Source: Mytilisepta virgata (lineage: Eukaryota > Mollusca > Bivalvia > Mytilida > Mytilidae). Taken from it: a stretch of 64,000 bases of DNA. The notes under the pieces were generated by a model that made no database searches, was not told the origin of the DNA, and saw only the letters and a program-made list of their open reading frames with translations. This document shows positions 37,101 through 49,100 of this stretch, piece by piece (position 1 is the stretch's first letter; each line of letters begins with the position of its first letter). The stretch lies in NCBI GenBank assembly GCA_028015205.1, contig CM051519.1, positions 84,713,539 to 84,777,538 of the forward strand. Direction: 5' to 3'. Both the position numbers and the translations under genes were made by a program.

Positions 37101-40100
37101 ATATTATTACTCCTTATGATAAGACGAATCATTTGGTACCATAGGGGGGTCTGAGGGGGGGGGGGGGTCATGCCCCACCCCCTTAAATGATAAAATACTA
37201 AATATTCTGAAAACCATTGAGATTCCCACCCTATAACCATATATATTATTACTTCTTATGATATGAGCTTCGTTTGGGAGACATTTGAAACTGCATCCAG
37301 TTTCAATTATACCTTGTTACTTATAATTCCAAAAACTTTGAGGAATTTTTCAAAAATATTTAAATTTTAGCCTCTAAAAACTACACTTTTTCTTATTCTC
37401 CTTGATTCCTATACTTGCATAGTTCATTGAAAAGTGAATGCCTTCATCAGAAGTCTCGAAATTGACAAATGAAATTAGTACTTGAAATATGGTGACATAA
37501 TACAGATTATGTTTTTTAGCTTACCTAAGGTTGCTTATATGAGATTGGATAACGTCAACAATATTTATATGATTTCACTTGTTTTCTGTTTTATATGTTG
37601 TTATAGAAATAGGTAGGCCTCTGATAGCAAATTCAGCTTATCCGTTATTTCATTTATTTGTTCATAAATATGCAAGAAAATATGTTTATGAAATTGAAAT
37701 AAAGTAGAATCATGATCCAGGATGACTTCATTGATGATGAGATAAAAAATTAAAATTTAATTAAAGCCACCAGAAATGAATCTTTTATATGACTTTTCTG
37801 ATACTGAAAATAATGCACCAATTCTATCTAATAATAACTCAGATTTTGTCACCTTTGCAAAGGACAAGAAGTATGAATGAATACATACCGGTAATAATGA
37901 CATATTGTCTGCTTCATATCAGAAAAAAATTAAATTATTATATGGAATGTGTCAATGAAACAACGTCCTCTCATGCTCAAACTTCATATGGAAGAGATTC
38001 TGTAGTATTTATCATGATGCAAGTTGCATATCTGTATAAATTGGGATGTTGTATAGATTGTATTGAAGGTTCAGACAATAATATTGTATACATTGTATTG
38101 AAGGTTCAGACAATAGTATTCTTTTGTTTAAAGCTTTATAGGTGTGTATGCATATTTTTTTTAATCTGCAATGAGGAACCAGAGTGAGTTATCTTTTCCT
38201 AACCAATGTAGGTAAGGGAGATAATTAAATTCTTTCCCTTTTGTCCTGTGGCTAAAGGGGAAACAATTTTATTATCTCCCTTACCTACATTGGTTAGGAA
38301 AATATAACTCACTCTGGTTTCTCATTACAATTGTACCGGTAAAACGAAACAGGTTTTGATGTTGACATTATGAAGAAAGAATAAAATCATTTTTGTGAAA
38401 AAAAGTTTTACAGTATTTGTATTTCAGGGATGAAATGGCCAAAAAATAACAGAGATGGTCAAATAGATACATTTGATTGTAGAATGAGAAGTTGGTAAGA
38501 AATAAGTTATTAATGATTGATATACATGTTTATTTATTGTAAAATTTACAAGTGTTGTTTCTGTTATATAGAAGCTTATAATAGGTGTATAATTTTGTTT
38601 AATTTGTGAAGAACATAGAAAAAGCTCATTCTTAAATTTGCTGTAGATTTAGTCTTCAGTAAGATATTATTTGTATTTTTCAATAGGGATGTAGGGTAAA
38701 AGCCCATGAGACAAAAATCCAATGTAAGCACATAGCAAAAATCACAAAATTTATTTTAAAATTTAATGAAAAATGCCTTAGATAGAAAGAAAGAATATGA
38801 TGTATAAATTTCCAACAAAAATTTCTCATAAACACAGAACAAAATGTACAATTGCATCTTTTGTATTAAAATAAAGAGATTGAACTTGTAATTAAGGTAA
38901 TCTTTTTCAAGGTATATAAAGGCAGCAACAACACCAAAGAACATATTAGTATTGGTAGATAAAAGTGGCAGTATGAAAGGTCTACGTATGAAGATAACGT
39001 ATTCTACTGTCGATAAAATATTACAAACGTTAAGTGATGAAGACCATTTTAATATAATAGAAGTAAGTTGTATAGTATATGGATAATCTTAGCATGTAGA
39101 TAGTCTTCAAGGAAATCACTGCAGGTGTATGTATGCCTGTTGCATTTGGACATTAGATGATATTAAGATCAAGATAGGCATATATTCAAGTTTTGCACAG
39201 ATGAATATGAATTAAACTATTGCTAACATGAATGTAAACTTAAGTATTAGACATGTGCATATGAACTTGAGTATTGCAGTGGAAATTCAATTATTGCACA
39301 TGTAAGTGTAAATTTTAATATTGCACATGTAAATGTAAATTTTAATATTGCACAGATAATGTAAATTATATTTGCAATTATGTCTCTTAATTATGCAACT
39401 TGTCTTAGACATCAGAAAATTTCTTGAATGTATCTAACTTTAAATCATTTATGACTTTGATTTTGATTATGATGCAAAATTTGTGGTTGCAGATATGATT
39501 TAATAAAGATAATTATATTTTTAGTTTTCAGATGAGCCTTCCTATGTAGATACAGATTGTACAAATAAAACACTAATACATGCCAGTGAATCTAATAAAC
39601 GAAGAATGTTACAAAAAGTCAAAGAAATTGAACCAGAACAAAGAGCTAATTTTACCAAAGCATTCATAGAGGCTTTTGAGTTATTCAAAATGGTAAGTTC
39701 TATTTGTTCCTTAGAATTATATTAAGAAAGGGTATATGGGACAATTCTGAAATGGAAACTAAAAATAGGTTAAATGTAATGCCTTCAATGCAGTGGGTGT
39801 CACAGTATTAAATATTGTGAAGAAATTCAAAATGTGTAGACACATAGATTGGTTAAATGAAGATTTTTTTTAGATTGAGTTCAATCTGATCTGTGTGAAT
39901 TTCATTTCAAGGTTTTGAATGTCCATGTTTTCTTTGATTGGAAAGATACAAAATTATGATAGTAGAATGACTTAAGTTGACTGACAACCAAGAGACAGTT
40001 AAAAAGATTAAGTTATTGTTTAATGTGAATAACATAAGTTTTTTTAAATAGGGATTTCATTGATGGGTTTGAAAAAAGTAGAATGAAATACCACTTTAAG

Positions 40101-43100
40101 TGTTTTAAATTATACTGTATTTACAGATGGAGTCTGATTTGTCAAACCAGTCAAATCAGGAAAAGAAGTCAAAAACCAAAGAAAGCAGTATGTGTAACAA
40201 GGCTATTATGTTGATAACAGATGGAGCTCCAGAAAGTTATGAGAAAGTCTTTGAGGAATACAACTGGCCAAATAATAAATCGGTAAAATTTTATACATGG
40301 TTCTGGAATTAACTTTTTAGCTCACCTGGCCCAAAGGGTGAGCTTTTGTCATCAATTGACGTCCGTCATCCATCCTTCTGTCTGTAAACTTTTACATTTT
40401 GATCTTCTCTGAAACCCCTAGGCCAAATGAACTGAAACTTGGTGTGAAGCATCTATGGAAGGACCTTTATAAAGTTTGCATATTTTGTTTCGATTGGACA
40501 ACTAATATGGTGGCCATGATGAATTCTTATTTTTGATTGATCAAAATTAAAAAAATATTCTCCTCTGAAATCGCAAAGCCAACTGAACTGTAACTGTATG
40601 AAGCACATTTGGAAGGACCTTTATAAAGTTTGCATATTTTGCTGCGGTCGGACAACTAATATGGCCGCCATGATGACTTCTTATTTCTGATTGCACAAAT
40701 TTTAATAATCTTCTCATCTGAAATCCCTAGGCCAAATGAACTGAAACTTGGTGTTAAGCATCTATGGAAGGACCTTTATAAAGTTTGCATATTTCGTTCC
40801 GGTCGGACGACTAATATAGCCGCCATGATCAATTCTTATTTCTGATTGGTCAAAATTTCAAAAATAAAATTTTCTGAAACCAAAGACAAATGAGCTGTAA
40901 CTTGGTATGAAGCCTCTGTTGAAGGAGCTTTATAAAATATGCATATTTCGTCCTTGTCGGACAGCTAATGTGGCAGCTATGATGAATTCTTATTTTTGAT
41001 TGGTCAAAATTTCAAAAATCTCCTCCTCTGAAACCATATAGTCAAATTAACTGATTCTTGGTATGGAACATCTATGGAAGGTCCATTACAATTTTCACTT
41101 GAAATAAAATGAATTGACTTTGGTACTGTGAGGTAAGCGATACAGGCTCAGTTCTTTTGAGCCTCTTGTTTGTTTTGGTCGTTTATCATGTTTGTTTGGA
41201 AGTGGTGGCAGTCTCCATTGGACACATGTATTCTTGTTTCTAATGGAAAAATCTAGTTATTGGTTTTGGAGGTATTTTGGCCATTAGGCTCTATACAGTG
41301 ATTGATTACTGTCAATTTGACACCTTTTTGATTCTATGAAACAATTGTATCCCTCAGTTAAGTGAAATTATATCAGACAGTTATGTATTTCTGACTATCA
41401 TACTAGCAGTATAAAAACTTAGCGGTATGTTTTTATTGTAGGTGAGAGTTTTTACTTTTCTAGTAGGTAGAGAAGTCAAAGATACAAGAAATGCTAAATG
41501 GATGGCTAATGCAAATAGAGGTAATTTATAATCTTCAGAATCTACAAACTGAACCTAAAACACTCCAGCAATGTTTATGTACAATTGTATCTTTATATTA
41601 TGGTATATGTGAAAAAAAACTGAGTAAATTCTTTCGGATGTTTGTCAAGAAAATTTAATCTTGAGACTGATATTTAAGGCAACAACACAAAATCATAATT
41701 TATGATCATGAATACTGAAATCACAAGAATTTCTCTGGTTATCTACCTTTTTCAAAGTTACCATTTATGTAAAGGAAGAAATACTTTCTTTGCATATGAA
41801 AAATAACATTCATATGCAGATAAAACATCTCTGCTCTTGTATGGGATTTTCAGTCTGATTACACCACCTCAGTGGTCCCCGCCGGGTCAAACCAAAGACA
41901 TTAAATTGGTATTTGCTGCTTCTCCACCAAGCACACAGCATCAAGGAGTAAGAGCAAAGGACTGGCTCATTTTGTCAGTCTAGTACAAAGCGGGGTTCAT
42001 ATTCATATCATATCAACATGTTCACGTCCTGATATGCATTTAATAATTGCGACTTGACATCAAACAATAATTCATCCATCCATCAATCTGATTACATATA
42101 AAATGCAACGAAAAAATTGCAATATACTTTGACATTAAATAATTTGTTTGTGATGTTCTTTGTGAATGTAAAATTGAATTGGAATTGGATGTACAAATTG
42201 TATCATTGAACACACCTTTAGAAATGTGAATTCAGTTATTTTCCATGACATTAATTTTCGTGGATATGGGTGAAAAGCCATATTCGTGGGTGTTTTATTT
42301 TGTGGATTTCAAATTTCAAAACAAAAAAATGTTAAGATAAAAAGTTGTTTAATTGTCAAAAAATGATTCAAATAAATCACAAAAAAGGACAAAAAAAATT
42401 CAATTGAGTAAATTTATGTTAAAGTATAATCAATGACTTTAATAATTTCAACTTGGTACAGGAAGGGACACCTTCCTGTACCAGTTCCAGTGCTTCTTGG
42501 TATATGGATATTTCCTCTTATAGTAACTAAAAGTGATCTGCAAGTTCATATTTTGTTGGTTTCTTTAATATGTGAATAAATCTGTCCATAAAATCCAGGA
42601 ATAATAGGTGTTTCACAGTTCCGCATAAAGGAAAGCAATGTTTGACATATCTGGAAAATTTAGTCTGTTTCATCAGCCGAAGAAAAGTTTAATCATCTAT
42701 GAAATGAATATATAAATGATTCTAACAAATTTATATTTTTCTCCTATATGTTTTTAGGACACTTTACACACATATCAACTTTAGCAGAAGCTCAAGAGAA
42801 TGTTCAGGTATTTATAACTATCCCATACATAAAAATCAAGGAATTTCTTATTTGTTGATAGTCAGGGTATTTTTTCACAAATCATCTCATTTCCCCTATC
42901 TTGTATACAAGTCGGGTATTTAATATATGGGCTTGTCATTCTTTACTCTCTGCAGAGAGGTATTTGTGAAAGTGTTTCCCTTCAGTAAGATGCTTTTAAT
43001 GTCTCTTATCCTGGATGATCAGAATGACAAAAAATATTTCAGGGTTAGTGGCAGCAATTGGCCACAGTTTCATAGATTAATTTTACATCACAACTAGAAA

Positions 43101-46100
43101 CGTATAAACTTCAAACAATATATTTTTTCTGAAAATTGTCAACTTTAATGTCCTATATAATTATCCTAGCAAGACATAATATATGACTGTTCTTAAATAG
43201 CAGACCATATCTACTAAATTAAAATTGAGGCAAATCCATTAACCCTGGAAATCAGAGGCTAATATTTAAACAGAGTTTGTGAATAATATATATCAATGCA
43301 ATCCGAGCGCAGCAAAATGTGCCCATAGCGAATATGTATCAAGTCTTTGCTGCAGCCATTATTCACCAATCTCAAGTATACATTAAGGTACACAATCATC
43401 AAAATCGCATTGATCACTATATGTCAATCTGCCTCTGAGAAATATGAAAAACAGCAGCAGTATCTCTGCATTTTAGTAAAAGATATTTGGTGTAATTAAA
43501 CAGATATATCATAAGCAGTCTGGATATTTGTAAAAAATACTAGTCTTGAGACTAACTAGTGGCTAAAAATATTTTACTGCCTCTCCAGTAGTATTTCACA
43601 AATATCCACCCAATCATAATAATATCTGTTTACAATTCCATAATATCTTGCTGAAATTGTGTTACAGTGTGGTTTTTAAAAGTAATTTTCAATAAATTTA
43701 AATTCTGTGAGTTCATTAATTTCTATTAATTCATTACATAATGGGTGCTATCGAACAGAGAATTTAAGCATACATTGAAATCTATGTTTCCTACAGTGAT
43801 ATTCTAGAAAATAACAAAACCATTAGATTATAAATATTTTCAAAACAAAATTTTGTCCAAACCATAAAAATTGACTTTGAAATTAATGAATTCACAGTTG
43901 TGCATGTAACTTGTTAAAGCATATAGTATATACGCTGTATTATAGCAGTATATATAGCAGTATTTGAAGTATACAAAATGAATAGTTTTATTGATTTAAA
44001 CGTTCCAACTATTCATAAATAATTAAATATGATAGTAAAATTTTCATAAATCAATGTACATAAATTACGGGTACTGGTAACTTCAATTGTCATGTCTCTA
44101 GGTTTTCATATCCAGGTATTGACTTCTTATGGAATAACTAATTAAATTATTACATTGAAATAACATGTATAAATAAAATGGAAACATTAATTATTTTCAG
44201 GTCATTTATGAACCTTTAACAACAAAATGATTGCAATGAGAAAACAATTTTTAAATATTTCAGTCATTACTCAGTAGTCATTTTTTTTTTATTATCTCAG
44301 GTCAGTGATAAATCATGTGATATATACAAGTATTGATGTCTTTTTAAGATTTTACACATATAAAGTTCAAACTTTGTTTAGGAGTACATAAAAGTGATGA
44401 GTAAACCCCTAGCATTAAGTCGAGCAGAGAATCAGATATGGACATCGCTGTATGCAGATTATGTAACAGAAGTATCTGAAAACAAAGAAAAGGTTGGTCA
44501 ATGCCTTAATTCTTTAGTTGTTAAGTAAATGGACATTTGTAGGTTCTTTGCATTTTGTATCTTTTTATCATGATTTTCAACTGATTTCTGACCACTAGCC
44601 TTTCAACACTAATCTGTTGAGTTCAAATTTGGCTCAATGCGAGATATGTTCCATATATTATATGCATGCTTGAGTCCAGATTGTACTAAACGGGTTCAGT
44701 ATTTTCTAAATAGAGTTTGTTTTGTTGGAAATTAATTTAACATCAGTAATTTTTTGGTGGGAAAGAGGGGGGAGGGTATATTGGCATTTAATGCATTTTG
44801 TCTGGTTTTGACTGTTTCTCATCTCTGACACACACACTAGATGTTTACACATCTATTACATGCTTAAATTTGTTATATAATGTCCCATTGATGCATACTC
44901 CTTATCTTTTTATTTCATATGATCAATAAAATGGCTTTATTTACTCTAACTTTTACAAGTATATTATTGTTATTTAAGAATATGAACAATAAATCTACTA
45001 ATTATTATTTCAGGGTTTACAGTTTATTGTGTCATTTGCATCACCAGTATATAATTCTGTAAGTTGTAATTTATTCCTGTAGAGGAAGACAACCCCGTAG
45101 AAATAACAGGTCAGATATATGAAAGGGGAAAGGAGTTTGTAGAAAGGGCCATACTTTTTCAATGCTGGATGAGAAGTCTGAGATGTTTTCGAACTTTAAC
45201 TGTTTTTTTGATTGGATGTTAACTGGTTTATATATTCCACATATCCTTTTTAACCTCTTAAATTTTTTGTATAAACAGTGGTAGATAAGTATTGACCACA
45301 TTTATGTGATGAGTGACATCAATGAGAAATAGAGATGTTTAGTCGACTTACGTTTTGGCAAACATGCAGATTACTGGTACTTAACGCTTACCATATACAA
45401 ATATTGAGTTCATTTTTTGGTGGGGAAATTTGATATGCAAGAAATACTTAAAGCTTGGAGAGTGTTCATAGTCTAGAATAATATGCTGTTGGGGTGGCCA
45501 ATGATGCGAGCACAGCAGTAGCCTTTTCCAGAAACTCATTTCCCGTATCACGATTCAGACTAAAATTAAAATTTGAAGCAAGTTATTTCCCTTACTTTTG
45601 TTTCCGGCGAATGAAACTTTTTCTAGCCTTAGTATGTAGCACAATATGGCTATGCCCATTAAACAAAACTTTTCTAAATGACTCATATGTAAAAAATGCA
45701 TATGCTCCTATAGCGCTCGCTGCACTCGCTATAAAACATCAGCTGCTGTTGTTGGATTGGTAGATGGTAGTATAGGAATGGGATGGAGGAAATTCGTGGC
45801 CTTATCATACCTCCATTTTGATGTACCAAGATTTAAATTTTCAGTTTTTTAAAAAAAAATATTTTTTTCAAGGTATTAAGTATGTTTTATATTTCTTGTA
45901 TATTATTTTGATTTTTTATTTCAGACGGACAGCAGTTTGCTAGGAGTGGCTGGTACCGATATTACTATAAAACAAATTCAAGATTTAATACCTTATAATA
46001 GAGTAAGTTTCAAACACATTATATTTAGTTGGTAAACAATTTTTATTAATTTTTTGAGTGCTATAGAACCATTATTTAAGTGTTTGACTGACTCAGGAGT

Positions 46101-49100
46101 TTTGCAGTGCATTATTAGGAAAAAAAACTTCTTATTTTCAATAATTTCAAAAGTTGTTACCCATTTAAATTCAGTGAATTTATGTTATATTAATACAAAT
46201 GAGAACATGGGTGATGTTTAATCTTTCCCAAGATTTCTGTGTAAATCAAATATTCATATTTCAGTGGAAAGAAGATATATCAACAGATAATTGTTATGCC
46301 CCATCCATGAATGTCCATCAGTCCATATGTATATATATGTATGTATGTCCCTCTGGCTTGATTAAGTTTTTGCATTAAGGTCCATTTCTCAGAAATCCAT
46401 TGAGATACATCAGTGATAATATACCACTAGAGTTCTCAAATCCTAGGAATCCTTCTTCTTGTATCAATACTATAAGTCGGGATATTTTGATGTAAGGATA
46501 ATTTGATGGATTTTGCTATAAAAATAATGGGGTGTTAAATTTTGGCATGTTAATTTGACACTTTGTATCAATACTACGTTTGAATTTGGCACCTTCAGAA
46601 TTTTTGTTTTAAAAATAAGAATAAGGAAAAAAAAGTCAAAAATAAAAATCATTACTGTGTTATTTACTAAAATGTGATTTGCAGTGTCTTGTTTAATTGT
46701 ACTTTGTCATAATATTGTCACTGAAAGATGTCATTATTTACAATTGGTGATTTTTAAAAAAAAAATTTTAATGATTTGAATTGTTGTGATTAGACAAATA
46801 TAATTACAGTTTTGCTTTAACAAAATTCATATCAAAGAATTGCAACTTAAATCAATGTTGATAAAAGTTTACACATTAAATCCATTTGATAATACTTTGG
46901 AACTTTATTTTTTTGGATTTATTTTATTTTATATTATTTATTTTTATTTTAATGTGTTTTACAACAGGCACAAAATATAACCACTGCTAATATATCACAA
47001 TTTATAGTAATTTTATATTGTCATTGTATAATGATTTTATAACCAACAGTTGGGTTGTAATGACCTGCATTTCATGCTTTAGTGACTCTGTTAATTTTTA
47101 GCTCACCTGGCCTGAAGGGCCAAGTGAGCTTTTCTCATCACTTGGCGTCCGTCGTCTGTCGTCATCGTTAACATTTCACATTTTGAACTTCTTCTAGAGA
47201 ACCACTGAATGGAATGAAACCAAACATGGCATGAATGTTCCTTATGAGGTGCTGACCAAGTGTTGTTACTTTGTAGCCGATCCATCATCCAAGATGGCCG
47301 CCAGCGGGGAACTTAGTTTAACATAGGACCCTATGGGAAATGCATACAAATGACTTCTTTTAGAGAACCACTGAATGGAATAAAACTAAATCTGGCATGA
47401 ATGAACCCTTATAAGGTGCTGACCGAGTGTTGTTACTTTGTAGCCGATCCATCATCAAAGATGGCCGCCAGAGGGGGACTTAGTTTAACATAGGACCCTA
47501 TGGGAAATGCATACAAATGACTTCTTTTAGAGAACCGTTGAATGGAATGAAACCAAACATGGCTTGAATGTTCCTTATGAGGTGCTGACCAAGTGTTGTT
47601 ACTTTGAAGCTGATCCATCATCCAAGATGGCCACCAGCGGGGAACTTAGTTTAACATAGGACCCTATGGGAAATGCATACAAATGACTTCTTTTAGAGAA
47701 CCACTGAATGGAGTGAAACTAAATCTGGCATGAATGTTCCTTATGAGGTGCTGACCAAGTGTTGTTACTTTGTTGCCGATCCATCATCCAAGATGTTTAG
47801 AAGTCTATCAGAAAATTGTAAAAAAAATTCTGAATGGTCACAACTTGACCACATATTCAAAAATAATAATGATAAGATGTCTTCAGTAGCTATTGTAAGA
47901 CTACACTAAGATGACCTGTTTTTAATTTTAAATACTCTGTCAAATTAAACCAATCTTGGTCTCAAGCATTATATAATTTTACATAATTTCCAAAATCACA
48001 TTAGATACCGGGGAGCGACACAGGCTCTTGAGAGCCTCTAGTTTGTATTTAAGTTGATTTGTCAGAAATCTATTGAGATATATATGGATGATATTAAAAC
48101 TATTCATTCATCTTATATAGTACAACAAAAATCAGCAACATTTGAGTCACCAAACGTAAATTTTATGCTTATTATTAAATAACCAATTATAATGTATTAA
48201 TATTTCACAATTCCAGTCATATAGTACAATACAACTCAGCTACAATTGAGTCACTATGACCTATATTTCATGGTAGAGTGAGTGATTATTTTTGCATTTT
48301 AGTCTATTTGGCAAAAACCAGTGATGATATGTCATTTATATTTTAGAACTATGACCATCTTTTTTAGTTCAACACGGTTCAGCGACATATGTGTCCACAT
48401 AACCTACATTGTATATCCCATGCTTCAGTGAATCCATTAAATTTTAGCATTTTAATCCTTGTATCAGTAGCTGAATTTAGCACTGTGGTTTCATTATTTT
48501 TCATGGAATGACAAGTATAATCAGGATATATTATGAAACTTTCATATATTTAAAATAATTCTCAAAAGGATTTGCTGTCATAAATGATATCTGGCAATTC
48601 TTTGTTAACTAGGGCACATTCTCCATTTTAAATTTACTTCAGTGTAAACATATTTATTTTCAGCTGGGACCAAACTCTTATGCCTTTGTAGTTACACATC
48701 AGGGATATGTTTTATTCCATCCAAACTTCCAGCCAACTTATCAAAAAGAGACAGATTATTCAGAGGTACCCATAGTTAAGATGATTTTTTCTAATTGGTT
48801 AAATGATTTTGATGTGACTAAGCATGGTGAATATTCGATTTGATTTTTTAATTGCTGGATAGCAATTAGATTCTAGGAAGTACAAGGAAATAATCTGAGA
48901 AAATTTGGAGAGAAAAAAAGATTCAATACAATCTGGATTCATTTAGTTGAGGATTTTATTGGGAGAAAATATTTGTGTTTGTAATGTACAGAAAAGGTAC
49001 AGGTTTAAGAAATCTTTGAAAAAAAAATCCAGCATCAAAGATAATTTCCTTGCACTTACACATGAAAATCAAAAGGTGGAACCAATGTTAGTTTCTGTAC

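Noticed and set aside
36232..37240. Three similar minus-strand frames ([20 protein letters not shown] type)
   Set aside because: They are products of the 120-bp tandem units in the ATGTCTCC element, not a protein family.
37789..38187. 132-codon plus-strand open frame in intron 5
   Set aside because: Composition follows the AT-rich background. It includes a short direct repeat (gattgtattgaaggttcagac) and runs into a foldback. No similarity recognised and no splice context.
39525..39532. Alternative exon 8 acceptor at ttttcag
   Set aside because: Using it would shift the frame. The upstream AG keeps the phase and the family-like FSDEPSYV start.
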